DNA of 64,000 nucleotides from Dialister hominis (GCF_007164725.1 NZ_AP019697.1:301501-365500); one strand, 5' to 3'. Counted from the first letter of the stretch, positions 8,807-17,555 are shown. The notes: generated from the sequence alone by a model not told the origin. Numbers and translations: made by a program.

Positions 8807-9529
8807 ATGAAGATAGAAACACATAATCTGATCAAACGCTACGGCGAAAAAACTGTCGTGAATGATGTCAATGTGGAAGTCGAGCAGGGGACGATCGTAG
8901 GGCTCTTGGGGCCTAACGGAGCCGGCAAGACGACCACATTCTACATGATCGTCGGCATCATCCAGCCGGATGAAGGGGACGTGACAGTCGGGGACATCTC
9001 ACTTGTGGGCCTTCCGATTTACAAGCGCCACCAGTTCGGCATCGGCTACCTGCCGCAGGAACAGTCTGTTTTCACGAAGATGACTGTATGGGAAAACCTG
9101 ATGTCTCTTCTGGAAACAAGAAAAGATCTGACGCCGGAAGAAAGAACCGCCAAGGCGGAGTCTCTTCTGGATGAATTCAATATCGGCCGTGTCCGCGATA
9201 CAAAGGGCGGAGCACTTTCAGGCGGTGAAAGACGCCGCGTGGAAATCGCGCGCTCTCTGACGATGGATCCTGCCTTCATCCTTCTCGATGAACCGTTTGC
9301 AGGCGTTGATCCGCTCGCTGTCGAAGATATCCAGAGCGTCGTCCTTCACCTGAAGACGAAGGGAATCGGCATCCTCATCACGGACCACAACGTCCGCGAA
9401 ACGCTGCGCATCGTCGACAATGCTTACATCCTGTCGGAAGGACGCATTCTGTTGCACGGAACGGATGCTGAAATTGCCGTGGATCCGGTAGCAAAGAAGA
9501 ACTATTTGGGAGAGAATTTCACTTTATGA
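8807..9529 (+). CDS. lptB: LPS export ABC transporter ATP-binding protein LptB
   Basis: The ATPase that drives LPS extraction from the inner membrane. All motifs are intact: Walker A GPNGAGKTT near residue 36, signature LSGGERRR, Walker B FILLDEPFAGVDP and the switch histidine in ITDHNVRET. The 240-residue length is exactly typical. It sits 16 nt after lptA and 31 nt before the LptF/G-like permease, its expected membrane partner. Confidence 0.96.
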   Translation: MKIETHNLIKRYGEKTVVNDVNVEVEQGTIVGLLGPNGAGKTTTFYMIVGIIQPDEGDVTVGDISLVGLPIYKRHQFGIGYLPQEQSVFTKMTVWENLMSLLETRKDLTPEERTAKAESLLDEFNIGRVRDTKGGALSGGERRRVEIARSLTMDPAFILLDEPFAGVDPLAVEDIQSVVLHLKTKGIGILITDHNVRETLRIVDNAYILSEGRILLHGTDAEIAVDPVAKKNYLGENFTL

Positions 9530-9560
9530 TGAAGAAAGATATAGAAGGAGGGGAATTCCG

Positions 9561-10646
9561 ATGAGAATATTGGACAAATACATATTAAAAGAATTCCTGG
9601 CTCCGTTCTTCTTTGGCGTAGCAGCTTTCACAGCGATCTTCCTTGGTGCAGATACCCTTTTGAAAATTGCAAGCTACGTAACAAAGTACGGCGCATCCTC
9701 GGAATCCGCGCTGAAGATTTTCATCCTGGCGCTCCCGAGAATTGTCGTCTACACATTCCCGATGGCTGTCCTTTTAGGCGCCCTTATGTGTTTCTCTCGC
9801 CTGTCTGGATCGAGCGAACTGATTGTCATGCGTTCTTCCGGGCAGAGTTTCCTGCGCCTGGCTACGCCGGTCTTTCTTTTGTCCCTTGCCATCAGCATCT
9901 GCGCCGTCGCATTCAATGAATACGTCGTGCCGTGGACAAACAGCGAGTACCAGTACGTACTGAACGTGGAAATCCGAAGGAATCTCAATCCGGGCGTGAC
10001 CGACCATGTCGTCATCCGTGACGTGCAGGGCGGCAAGATTGTCCACCTTCTTTATGCAAGAAAGTATGACCCGCAGACAAAGCAGCTGGAAAACATCACG
10101 GTCCAGGAATTCCAGAATGAAGAAGTCACCCGAGTGGAAAACGCACCGACCGCTGTCTGGAAGGATGGTGTCTGGTACATGACGAACGGCGTCATTTATG
10201 ATCTCACCGGCGACGGTGTAGACCGCATGATGCACTTCGAGAGCCAGGCCATTCCTTATGCACAGTCTCCGGAAGATATTCCGAAGGAAAACAAGGATCT
10301 TGATGAAATGACGATCCGCGAACTCCTTCTGACAAAGAAAGCCTATGCTGCCGCTCATGCTGACACCACAGGCATCACGATGGAAATCTACCGCCGCTTC
10401 TCCCTGCCGATGGCAAGCTTTGTCTTCGCTATCGTAGGCGCTCCTCTGGGCGTACAGAAGCAGAGATCTTCCTCTTCTGTCGGATTCGGCATTTCCGTTG
10501 TCATTATTTTCCTTTACTATGCGATCATGACATTCCTCGAAGCACTCGGCAAAGGCCACCTCATGCCTGCATTCCTCGCAGTCTGGCTGCCGAATATGAT
10601 TGCTTTCGTCACAGGGTGCTACCTCATATGGAGGGTTGACCGCTGA
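9561..10646 (+). CDS. LptF/LptG-family LPS export permease
   Basis: The membrane part of the LPS extractor, of the YjgP/YjgQ family. It has the N-terminal signature ILDKYILKEFLAPFFFG, three helices, a periplasmic jellyroll-like middle (about residues 130-260) and three C-terminal helices ending in the family-typical PNMIAFVTGCYLIWRVDR. It has 361 residues. E. coli uses two paralogues, LptF and LptG; only one gene is present here, so it may form a homodimer or pair with a copy outside the window. The RBS is AGGAGGGG. Confidence 0.9.
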   Translation: MRILDKYILKEFLAPFFFGVAAFTAIFLGADTLLKIASYVTKYGASSESALKIFILALPRIVVYTFPMAVLLGALMCFSRLSGSSELIVMRSSGQSFLRLATPVFLLSLAISICAVAFNEYVVPWTNSEYQYVLNVEIRRNLNPGVTDHVVIRDVQGGKIVHLLYARKYDPQTKQLENITVQEFQNEEVTRVENAPTAVWKDGVWYMTNGVIYDLTGDGVDRMMHFESQAIPYAQSPEDIPKENKDLDEMTIRELLLTKKAYAAAHADTTGITMEIYRRFSLPMASFVFAIVGAPLGVQKQRSSSSVGFGISVVIIFLYYAIMTFLEALGKGHLMPAFLAVWLPNMIAFVTGCYLIWRVDR

Positions 10647-10663
10647 ATTTCACTTGAGTTATG

Positions 10664-10683
10664 AGTCCCGGTCTTCCGGGACT
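10664..10683 (+). other. Stem-loop between lptF/G-like gene and DUF3084 gene
   Basis: A perfect hairpin (AGTCCCGG, TCTT loop, CCGGGACT) is followed by a second small one (TCCGG AAA CCGGA, near 10691-10703). Neither has a U-tract, so these are more likely RNA processing or stability elements, or a weak terminator, than a strong terminator. Confidence 0.4.
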
Positions 10684-10730
10684 TCGCCGCGTCCGGAAAC
10701 CGGATGATTATATAAGGTAAGGAGGTCACT

Positions 10731-11927
10731 ATGTTCATAGGCATCGCCATCGTTCTTGTCCTGATCAGCATGGGCGGACTCATCGCCTTTCTCGGGGACA
10801 GGATAGGCTCCAAAGTAGGCAAGAAGAGAATGACTCTTTTCGGCCTGCGCCCGAAGTATACCTCGATCATCGTGACCATCATTTCCGGCGCCCTCATTTC
10901 GTTCTCGACCATTGCCGTCATGGCCGTGGTGAATGAAAATGTCAGGGTCGCTTTATTCGGCCTGTCCAAATTGCAGACGCAGATGAAGGACCTCAATCAG
11001 GAAATCCAGCTCAAGAACAAGGAACTTGAATCAGGCAAGCTCCAGCTCGAGGCAAGGAACAAGGAGTACGAGGACGTGACGAGAAAGTCTGAAGAAACGT
11101 CCAGGGAACTTGACCGCGTCGAAAGCCAGAGAGTCTATATGGAAAATGAACTTTCCACCGTGCAGGAGGCGTATGATCAGGCGCAGGCCGGCGTTGAAAA
11201 GTCCGCTGCTGAAATCAAGAACCTTGAAAAGACAAAGAATGAACTGACAGGAAACATCAATACGCTGACAGAAGAAAAGCAGGAACTCCTGAGCAATATT
11301 TATGCGCTCCGCGAGGGCCAGGTCATCCTGCGCGCCGGACAGGTGCTGACAAGCGTCACTGTCGATGAAAATATGAACAAGGAGCAGACGGAAAAGGTAC
11401 TGGACAGCGTTTTGAACGATATTAATACCATGCTCAAGCAGCAGATGAATGTGACGGACCAGAACGCAGAACTCATCCGCGTCAGCCGTCAGGATTTCGA
11501 TACGGCTGTCAATCAGATCGCAGGATCCAAGACAAAGAAACTCGTTCGCATCGTCGCTGCGCAGAACCTTATTCTGGGCGAGCGCCTTGTCGTTGATTTC
11601 GATATCCATGACAGTATCCTTGTCTTCCACAAGGGAGAAACGATTTATCAGGGCAATCTGGATAAGTACAAGGACATCAGGAACTATGAGCTGCAGGTCC
11701 TCCGCTTCCTGAAGGATCTCAATGTCTATGCAAGAAGCCAGGGCATCCTTCCGGACCCGATTACGGGCAACGTAGGGGCTCTTGAAGGACAGGAACTGAT
11801 GGAAGTCATCCAGAAGGTCAAGGAGTATGGCGGAAACTGCACACTGTACGTCACGGCGCGCCGCGATATCTACAGCCAGGGCCCGCTCCTCATTGACGTA
11901 CGCGTCGAAAGGAATGACGGAAGATGA
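10731..11927 (+). CDS. DUF3084 domain-containing membrane protein
   Basis: Function unknown. It has two N-terminal membrane helices (about residues 2-24 and 42-66) with the family-typical KKRMTLFGLRPKYTSI between them. A long coiled coil follows (about residues 75-190; rich in Q, E, K with heptads), then a folded C-terminal domain. The length of 398 matches the family. It sits next to a YqgF-like gene and downstream of the Lpt genes. From its place in the outer-membrane cluster I infer an envelope role, perhaps a scaffold between inner membrane and periplasm; this is not shown by sequence. It overlaps the next gene by ATGA. Confidence 0.8.
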   Translation: MFIGIAIVLVLISMGGLIAFLGDRIGSKVGKKRMTLFGLRPKYTSIIVTIISGALISFSTIAVMAVVNENVRVALFGLSKLQTQMKDLNQEIQLKNKELESGKLQLEARNKEYEDVTRKSEETSRELDRVESQRVYMENELSTVQEAYDQAQAGVEKSAAEIKNLEKTKNELTGNINTLTEEKQELLSNIYALREGQVILRAGQVLTSVTVDENMNKEQTEKVLDSVLNDINTMLKQQMNVTDQNAELIRVSRQDFDTAVNQIAGSKTKKLVRIVAAQNLILGERLVVDFDIHDSILVFHKGETIYQGNLDKYKDIRNYELQVLRFLKDLNVYARSQGILPDPITGNVGALEGQELMEVIQKVKEYGGNCTLYVTARRDIYSQGPLLIDVRVERNDGR

Positions 11928-12358
11928 TTTTAGCCGCTGATCCCGGTTCAGAAAAAACAGGAATGGCAGTCGTCGAAGAAGACGGCTCGCTCGTGATCAA
12001 GAAGGTCATCCGCACGAAGGAATTCGAGAAAGAAGCGGAAGACCTTCTTTCAAGTCACCCCGTTTCCGCCTTCATCATGGGAAACGGGACGCATCATAAG
12101 GAAATCCAGAAGAGGGCAGACGCTGTCCTTGAAAAGATGGGACTTCCCTTCCGCACGATCCTTGTCGATGAAAAGTACACGACGGAAATGGGAGAGCAGT
12201 GGTACTGGAAGGATCATCCTACCAAAGGCCTTTCCCGTCTCATCCCCAAAGGCATGCGGACAGTCCCGGTTCCGATTGACGATTATGTGGCCTGGATCAT
12301 CGGCTGCATTTACCTTGGGAAAGTGAAGGCAGAAGACGTCGGTCACAAGAAAGTATAG
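11924..12358 (+). CDS. Divergent RuvX/YqgF-like RNase H-fold protein
   Basis: A 144-residue protein of the RNase H-like fold. The first acidic residue is in ILAADPGSEKTG (D6), with VDEKYTTEMG near residue 84 and the C-terminal acidic pair PIDDYVAWIIG near residue 122, in the order expected for YqgF nucleases. Canonical YqgF acts in 16S rRNA 5' maturation. The motifs here deviate (ADPGSEKTG rather than DVGTKRIG), so this may be a second, specialised paralogue linked to the DUF3084 partner. It overlaps that gene by ATGA, implying coupled expression. Confidence 0.7.
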   Translation: MILAADPGSEKTGMAVVEEDGSLVIKKVIRTKEFEKEAEDLLSSHPVSAFIMGNGTHHKEIQKRADAVLEKMGLPFRTILVDEKYTTEMGEQWYWKDHPTKGLSRLIPKGMRTVPVPIDDYVAWIIGCIYLGKVKAEDVGHKKV

Positions 12359-12396
12359 GTCTCTTTTTCTCTCTGTAAAAAAGAAAAGAAAAACAC

Positions 12397-12425
12397 TTGA
12401 CGAAAAGCGCAAGATGTAATAAACT
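12397..12425 (+). promoter_or_regulatory. Promoter of the tRNA-Pro/tRNA-Arg pair
   Basis: TTGACG, 17 nt spacer, TAAACT. The predicted start point lies a few bases before the tRNA-Pro gene. Confidence 0.6.
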
Positions 12426-12437
12426 ATTGAGGTGTTA

Positions 12438-12513
12438 CGGGGCATAGCGCAGTTGGTAGCGCACCTGCTTTGGGAGCAGGGGGTCGCCAGTTCGAGTCCG
12501 GCTGCCCCGACCA
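12438..12513 (+). tRNA. tRNA-Pro(TGG)
   Basis: A complete cloverleaf: acceptor CGGGGCA/TGCCCCG, anticodon stem CCTGC/GCAGG with loop TTTGGGA (anticodon TGG), T-loop TTCGAGT, encoded CCA. Confidence 0.97.
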
Positions 12514-12517
12514 ATAT

Positions 12518-12594
12518 GGCTCAGTAGCTCAGTTGGATAGAGCAACCGCCTTCTAAGCGGTGGGTCGTGGGTTCGAATCCCTCCTGGGTCACCA
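12518..12594 (+). tRNA. tRNA-Arg(TCT)
   Basis: Acceptor GGCTCAG/CTGGGTC with two G-T pairs, anticodon loop CTTCTAA (anticodon TCT), T-loop TTCGAAT, encoded CCA. It lies 4 nt after tRNA-Pro and shares its promoter. Confidence 0.97.
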
Positions 12595-12600
12595 GAAATC

Positions 12601-12629
12601 AAAAACGGCATCTGCGGGTGCCGTTTTTT
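12601..12629 (+). terminator. Terminator of the tRNA-Pro/Arg unit
   Basis: Stem AAAACGGCA with TGCCGTTTT, 8 nt loop, followed by a T-run. Confidence 0.85.
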
Positions 12630-12968
12630 CTGTCTGTCTGTGAATGAAACGGGAGAAGAAAAGACGTTTCATTTCCATGCAGCGAAGCGGAGATCCTCCG
12701 CTGATTAATAAATATACCGTATATAACGAATATAATGTACGGCTTTTAATAAAATAAAAAAATATAGTTTTTCTCTCTTGATTTTTACAGATAAAGAGTG
12801 TATTATCTGATTTTGACTTGAGACGAAAAGCAGGGCTTTTTTGCGTCCAAAAACAGGCTTTGAGAAGGTATGGAGCAAAACGAATAAAAGGACAAAAGAG
12901 CCGGTTTGATCTACTATTTCCGACATACAAAGAGACCTTGTCTCTGAATTCCTAGGAGGTGTCCTGAC
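12630..12968 (+). other. Intergenic region before rpoD
   Basis: This AT-rich stretch of about 340 nt holds no credible gene. It contains the rpoD promoter at 12778 and a long 5' leader of about 160 nt ending in the RBS TAGGAGGTG. No known riboswitch was recognised in the leader. Confidence 0.6.
12778..12806 (+). promoter_or_regulatory. rpoD promoter
   Basis: TTGATT, 17 nt spacer, TATTAT: a good match to the housekeeping sigma consensus. Confidence 0.6.
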
Positions 12969-14174
12969 TTGGCTACAAAGGCGGCACAGCTTGAGCAGTG
13001 GTTGAAAGATCTCAAGGAGAGAGTCAACGCGGATGGAAATATTTCCTACAATGAAATCATCAATTTCACGAAGGAAAACAATTTGACCCAGAAACAACTG
13101 GACAGCGTTTTCACTCTTCTTCATGATCATCATATTGAAATGGTTTACGATGAACCAGAGGAAACGGAAGAGGGACCGACAGAAGCAGATTTCGCAGGAG
13201 AAGAAGGGGAAGACATCCTATCTGACGATATGCTTCTTGACGGTGATGACGATACACAGGAAGAAGAAAAATCCTGGGACGTGGAAGATACAACGGATGC
13301 TGATTACAATGCGGCAGCCGGCGGCGTAAGTGATCCGGTACGCCTGTACCTGCGTGAATGCGGCTCCAATCCGCTTCTTTCCGCAGAACAGGAAATGGAA
13401 CTGGCAAAGACGATCGAAAAAGGCAAGAAGGAAGATGCGACCCCGGAAGAGAAGGAAGCAGCTCTGGAAGCCAAGAAGGAAATGGCAAACGCCAACCTCC
13501 GTCTGGTCGTATCCATTGCCAAGAAGTACCCGGGACGCGGCATGCCTTTCCTGGATCTCATTCAGGAAGGAAATATCGGCCTTCTGAAGGCCGTCGACAA
13601 GTTCGACTACACCAAGGGCTATAAATTCAGTACATATGCGACATGGTGGATCCGCCAGGCGATCACGCGCTCCATTGCCGACCAGGCAAGAACGATCCGC
13701 GTGCCTGTCCACATGGTCGAAACAATCAATAAGATGAACCGCGTAGGCCGCCGTTTCCTGCAGGAACACGGCCGCGAGGCAACGAACGAGGAACTGTCCA
13801 AGGAAATGGGCATCAGCCTTGAAAAGATCAGGGAAGCCAAGAAGGCTGCCCAGGATCCGATTTCCCTGGAAACGCCGATCGGCGAAAAGGAAGATTCCCA
13901 TCTGGGAGACTTCATCGAAGACCAGAAGACAGCTTCCCCGGAAGATGAAGCAGCAGCAACGATGCGCCGCGAGCAGGTCTACAGCATGCTCGATACGCTG
14001 ACCGAAAGAGAAAAAGGAGTCCTCGCCCTGCGCTTTGGCATGGACGACGGAACACCAAGAACTCTGGAAGAAGTCGGCAAGCACTTCGGCGTCACTCGTG
14101 AACGTATCCGCCAAATCGAAGGAAAGGCGCTGAAGAAGCTCAAAAAGCAGGCACTCCCGATGACCGGATATTGA
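12969..14174 (+). CDS. rpoD: RNA polymerase primary sigma factor (SigA/RpoD)
   Basis: The housekeeping sigma factor. Region 1.1-like sequence at the N terminus is followed by a highly acidic linker (about residues 58-115, rich in E and D). Then come region 1.2 ([11 protein letters not shown]), region 2 ([33 protein letters not shown]), region 3 and region 4.2 with the helix-turn-helix ([19 protein letters not shown]). The length of 401 fits Firmicute SigA. The start is TTG with a TAGGAGGTG RBS 9 nt upstream; no ATG lies nearby. Confidence 0.97.
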   Translation: MATKAAQLEQWLKDLKERVNADGNISYNEIINFTKENNLTQKQLDSVFTLLHDHHIEMVYDEPEETEEGPTEADFAGEEGEDILSDDMLLDGDDDTQEEEKSWDVEDTTDADYNAAAGGVSDPVRLYLRECGSNPLLSAEQEMELAKTIEKGKKEDATPEEKEAALEAKKEMANANLRLVVSIAKKYPGRGMPFLDLIQEGNIGLLKAVDKFDYTKGYKFSTYATWWIRQAITRSIADQARTIRVPVHMVETINKMNRVGRRFLQEHGREATNEELSKEMGISLEKIREAKKAAQDPISLETPIGEKEDSHLGDFIEDQKTASPEDEAAATMRREQVYSMLDTLTEREKGVLALRFGMDDGTPRTLEEVGKHFGVTRERIRQIEGKALKKLKKQALPMTGY

Positions 14175-14195
14175 TCATTTGTCAAGCATTTTCCC

Positions 14196-14224
14196 TTGCA
14201 AAGAGAAAAAAAGCGTGATATAAT
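14196..14224 (+). promoter_or_regulatory. rplS promoter
   Basis: TTGCAA, 17 nt spacer, TATAAT with an extended -10 (TGA before TATAAT). This is one of the best promoter matches in the window. A leader of about 70 nt follows. Confidence 0.8.
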
Positions 14225-14297
14225 GACAACGTTATTCTGGATAGTCCTCTGCCATATACGATCGGCATGAATGTCCTGTGAGAAGGAGGAAAAGATC

Positions 14298-14639
14298 GTG
14301 AATATTATCGAAACACTCGAGAATGAACAGCTGAGAAATGACATTCCTGAATTCCGCCCGGGAGACACCGTAAGAGTTCATGTTAAGGTCGTTGAAGGCA
14401 AGAATGAAAGAATCCAGGTATTCGAAGGCATCGTTATTGCCAGAAGAAATGCCGGAGTCAGAGAAACTTTCACAGTTCGTCGTATTTCCTACGGCGTAGG
14501 CGTAGAAAGAACATTCCTGGTTCATTCCCCGCGTCTGGCTAAGATTGAAGTAAAGCGCCGCGGCATCGTTCGTCGTGCAAAACTCTTCTACCTGCGTGGT
14601 CTGTCCGGCAAGGCAGCAAGAATCAAAGAAAGAAAATAA
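14298..14639 (+). CDS. rplS: 50S ribosomal protein L19
   Basis: Large-subunit ribosomal protein at the 30S-50S interface. The sequence carries the family motifs [38 protein letters not shown] and LYYLRGL-like [20 protein letters not shown] 14298 is chosen as the start: AAGGAGGA lies 7 nt upstream and the protein then begins [11 protein letters not shown] at a standard 113 residues. An upstream ATG at 14271 lacks an RBS. It is transcribed alone, between its own promoter and terminator. Confidence 0.96.
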   Translation: MNIIETLENEQLRNDIPEFRPGDTVRVHVKVVEGKNERIQVFEGIVIARRNAGVRETFTVRRISYGVGVERTFLVHSPRLAKIEVKRRGIVRRAKLFYLRGLSGKAARIKERK

Positions 14640-14649
14640 GACATGTAAA

Positions 14650-14676
14650 GAACTGCGGCTCGTCCGCAGTTTTTTA
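14650..14676 (+). terminator. rplS terminator
   Basis: Stem AACTGCGG with CCGCAGTT, 5 nt loop, T-run. Confidence 0.9.
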
Positions 14677-14734
14677 TTGTCCGGATTTCATAGAGAGTCT
14701 TTAAAAGTATATGCTTATTTTTTTCGCGGTCTGT

Positions 14735-14762
14735 TTTTCACCGATTGTAAATGTGTTAAAAT
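14735..14762 (+). promoter_or_regulatory. Promoter of the secreted protein/trmL/ylbF/murB operon
   Basis: An extended -10 (TGT before TAAAAT at 14757) with a weak -35, TTTTCA, 16 nt upstream. It lies about 60 nt before the first gene. Confidence 0.45.
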
Positions 14763-14821
14763 AGTACTTGATGCAGGGAGGTTCAGGGCAGCTTGCTGCC
14801 ATTTCTCGAAAGGGGAAAGCT

Positions 14822-15223
14822 ATGAAGTATAAAATCATCCTGTCCGCCGCTCTTCTGGCGCTGGGGCTTGCATCGTCTGTTTCTGCCAATTCCATCAAGC
14901 ACGTATTCGTTGTCGACGAACTGACACTGGAAGTCGAGATGGCTGATCCTCTGACAGAAGAGGAGCTCCACCCCGCCAACTTCATGTCGCCGTCCTACAA
15001 GTCTGAATTCCAGGTGAACGGGGGCGTCCATGTGACGGGGCTTCCGATACCGCAGAAGTCTGATGGATTCCATTACAATATTTACCGTCTGGCCGTAGAC
15101 GGGCTTGATGCAGGCCCGATTTACCAGATTTCCTACAAGGGACAGAAAGCCAGGACGTTCAAATTGTATGAAGGCCGCGAGCAGCAGGACCGGTATCGTG
15201 ACCGCTACGGAAGTTATTTTTAG
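14822..15223 (+). CDS. Small secreted protein of unknown function
   Basis: I do not recognise the family. The 133-residue protein starts with a clear signal peptide (MKYKIILSAALLALG, cleavage after about residue 20, SVSA). The mature part is short, rich in beta-type sequence (VFVVDELTLEVEM, YQISYKGQKARTFKLYE) and ends in charged Arg/Asp/Tyr residues. It could be a single Ig-like or lipocalin-like periplasmic domain; that is a guess. ATG 14822 has GAAAGGGG upstream and places the signal peptide at the N terminus. It heads an operon with trmL 11 nt downstream. Confidence 0.65.
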   Translation: MKYKIILSAALLALGLASSVSANSIKHVFVVDELTLEVEMADPLTEEELHPANFMSPSYKSEFQVNGGVHVTGLPIPQKSDGFHYNIYRLAVDGLDAGPIYQISYKGQKARTFKLYEGREQQDRYRDRYGSYF

Positions 15224-15234
15224 AGAGGGTAATT

Positions 15235-15744
15235 ATGCATATTGTTCTGGTTGAACCGGAAATTCCGGGAAACACAGGAAATATATCAAGGCTCTGTGCC
15301 GCTGAGCATCTGACGCTCCACTTGGTGGAACCCCTCGGGTTTTCCATCGATGACAAGCACCTGAAGCGTGCAGGGCTGGATTACTGGGATCTTCTCGAGG
15401 TTCATGTTCATCCGAACTTTGAATCCGTGAAGGAAATGCTGAAGGGCCGCCATTTCTACTACAACACGACAAAGGCGGTCAAATCGTATACGGATGTGTC
15501 TTTCAATGAAGACGATGTCCTCGTTTTCGGAAAGGAAACGAAGGGACTGCCGGAAGATCTCCTTCTGGCGCATGAAGAGGACTGCATCCGCATCCCGATG
15601 ATTGAAGAAGCCCGGTCGCTCAACCTGTCGAACGCCGTTGCCATCGTTGCAATGGAAGCGCTCAGGCAGACCGGTTTCCCGCATCTTCTCCAGAAGAGCG
15701 GACGTTTGTTCAAAGGAGGCAGTGATAGTCATGAATACTTATGA
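15235..15744 (+). CDS. trmL: tRNA (cytidine(34)-2'-O)-methyltransferase
   Basis: A SPOUT-fold enzyme that methylates the wobble ribose of certain tRNA-Leu species. The sequence begins MHIVLVEPEIPGNTGNISR and has the knot motifs DVLVFGKETKGLPEDLL and RIPMIEEARSLNLSNA, as in the TrmL/CspR family. The 169-residue length is typical. The 3' end overlaps ylbF by 14 nt, and the ylbF RBS lies inside trmL. Confidence 0.93.
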   Translation: MHIVLVEPEIPGNTGNISRLCAAEHLTLHLVEPLGFSIDDKHLKRAGLDYWDLLEVHVHPNFESVKEMLKGRHFYYNTTKAVKSYTDVSFNEDDVLVFGKETKGLPEDLLLAHEEDCIRIPMIEEARSLNLSNAVAIVAMEALRQTGFPHLLQKSGRLFKGGSDSHEYL

Positions 15745-16084
15745 TGCAGCGTATGCACTGGCAAAGGCGATCAAGGAAAGCGATGAAATGAAACGCCTGA
15801 CCGAAGCAGCCGAGAAAATCAAGGGTGATGAAGAAGCCAGGAAAATGGTGAAGGAATACATCATGGCCCAGATGAAATCGGACTACGCAAGAATCGCTGG
15901 TCAGAAGGAAGACGAGGAAGCTTACAAGCACTTGCAGGAACTGGCTGTACTCGTCAGCAACAACAGCAATGCGCAGGAATACCTGCAGGCATTCATTCGC
16001 TGGAATCAAGTAGCTGCGGATCTGCAGAAGATCGTATCTGAAGCAATGTCGCAGGGTATGGACGTATTGGAACTGGACAAATGA
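15731..16084 (+). CDS. YlbF/YmcA-family protein
   Basis: An all-helical 117-residue protein of the YlbF family; in Bacillus, YlbF, YmcA and YaaT work with RNase Y in mRNA processing. The pattern AYALAKAIKESDEMKRLTEA with a long central helix is typical. ATG 15731 is preceded by AGGAGG; a longer upstream reading is a shadow of trmL. It overlaps murB by ATGA. Only this one member is seen in the window. Confidence 0.75.
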   Translation: MNTYDAAYALAKAIKESDEMKRLTEAAEKIKGDEEARKMVKEYIMAQMKSDYARIAGQKEDEEAYKHLQELAVLVSNNSNAQEYLQAFIRWNQVAADLQKIVSEAMSQGMDVLELDK

Positions 16085-17007
16085 CAGACTACGCAAAATT
16101 TTTCGACGGAATCCTGAATGAAAGACAGGTAAAGCTCAACGAACCGATGAGCCGCCACACCACGTATGGTATCGGCGGACCGGCAGACGCATTCGTCATG
16201 CCGACAACAGAAGACGAATTAATAGCAGTCCTGAAAAAGGCGCATGAAGAAGGAATCCCGGTCACCGTCATCGGTGGCGGCTCGAACTGCCTTGTCAGCG
16301 ATCTGGGCATCCGCGGCATCACGATCTGCATGAATCGCATGCAGCAGAACATGACCTGCGAAGGCACATGGATCACTGCCACTGGCGGCACCGGCACGGG
16401 TACTGTATCCCGTTTTGCTGAAAAGAACAGCCTGCGCGGCTTTGAATGGGCAGTCGGCATCCCCGGCACCGTCATCGGCGCTGCTTTCATGAATGCGAAC
16501 GGCTATGGCAGCCAGATGAAGAATGTCGTCGAAGAAGTCTACGCAGTTTCAAGAGACGGCCTGCTGAAGAAGACCTATGGCTGGGATGACCTCCATTACG
16601 GTGACAGCGACAGCATTTTCATGCATAACGGCGATATCATCACAGGCATCAAGATCCACCTTGCTCCGGGAAACCCGGATGAAATCAAGAGAAACATGAC
16701 CGAGCACCAGATTTCCCGCCGCACCAAGCAGCCGCTGGAGAAGAGAAGTGCCGGCACCATGTACCTGCGTCCGCCGGGATACCATGTAGGTCCCATGATC
16801 AAGGATCTGGGACTCATCGGCTTCTCCATCGGAGACGCTCAGGTTTCCACCAAGCATCCTGACTTCGTCGTCAATAACGGCAAAGCCACCTGCCAGCAGA
16901 TTCTGGACGTTCTCCATGAAGTGCAGAAGCGCATCCAGGATCAGTACGGCGTCCATGTACCGATGGATGTCCGCATCCTCGGCGAAGGCGTTTTCCAGGA
17001 ACGCTGA
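16081..17007 (+). CDS. murB: UDP-N-acetylenolpyruvoylglucosamine reductase
   Basis: The FAD- and NADPH-dependent step making UDP-MurNAc for peptidoglycan. The FAD-binding domain has TVIGGGSNCLVSD near residue 64 and GTGTVSRFAEKNSLRGFEW. The catalytic serine region is RSAGTMYLRPPG and the conserved glutamate is in RILGEGVF at the end. It has 308 residues. It is the last gene of its operon; a strong hairpin follows at 17043. Confidence 0.96.
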   Translation: MTDYAKFFDGILNERQVKLNEPMSRHTTYGIGGPADAFVMPTTEDELIAVLKKAHEEGIPVTVIGGGSNCLVSDLGIRGITICMNRMQQNMTCEGTWITATGGTGTGTVSRFAEKNSLRGFEWAVGIPGTVIGAAFMNANGYGSQMKNVVEEVYAVSRDGLLKKTYGWDDLHYGDSDSIFMHNGDIITGIKIHLAPGNPDEIKRNMTEHQISRRTKQPLEKRSAGTMYLRPPGYHVGPMIKDLGLIGFSIGDAQVSTKHPDFVVNNGKATCQQILDVLHEVQKRIQDQYGVHVPMDVRILGEGVFQER

Positions 17008-17042
17008 TTGGTCAGATGAAATAAAATAATGAAATGAAGAGA

Positions 17043-17086
17043 GGCTGTGACAAAATGTGTAATCATTTTGCCACAGCCTTTTTTTT
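17043..17086 (+). terminator. murB terminator, also a copy of the GGCTGTGACAAAATG inverted repeat
   Basis: GGCTGTGACAAAATG and CATTTTGCCACAGCC form a 15 bp stem with one mismatch around a 6 nt loop, followed by T8. The same half-stem recurs at 19155 (opposite strand), 23078, 24871 (opposite strand) and near 45192. Confidence 0.85.
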
Positions 17087-17099
17087 ATTGGAATATGCC

Positions 17100-17555
17100 A
17101 TTAAAGGATACTAACAAATGTATTTATGGGTTCTGTCTGAAAACATCAAAGGATGCTTCGCCTTTTTAGAAACTGCACCCTTGAAAACCACAAAACCAGC
17201 CTGCGGCTGAGGAACTACATCTCATCCGTCTCGTACACTAACTTATTAGGCATTTGTGCAATTACCATTATTGTCAACTGGTATTACGAGCCACCTAGTA
17301 CAATAGAAGTGTAGTAGATAGGTCGCTCCTATCCGCTGCACTTATTGCATATAATTAGGGGAGTAGATGGTTTGACGGCGACCCACCGGTCCGTTTACTG
17401 GACGTGGAGAAGAGGGTCAGCCTTCCCCTTATTATGTGTGCTCGCGTTAGGCAGGTTTATCTCCGTGTTCGTGTAAAAAAACTAGTTTGAGTGGTAATAA
17501 GTGTGTGAAGGATTAGCGTCTACCAACTACAAATATCTTTTATAGGAGGTCACTT
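17100..17555 (+). ncRNA. Untranslated leader of the IS110 element; candidate bridge RNA region
   Basis: No ORF of credible length is seen in these 456 nt. Several hairpins are visible, notably around 17377-17422 (GTCC/GGAC inside CCAC/GTGG, with alternative GACCC/GGGTC and GGC/GCC pairing) and near 17316-17335 (GATAGG/CTATC). In characterised IS110 elements the region flanking the transposase encodes a bridge RNA that guides target choice. Assigning that role here is inference from family and position. Boundaries of the RNA are unknown. Confidence 0.45.
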
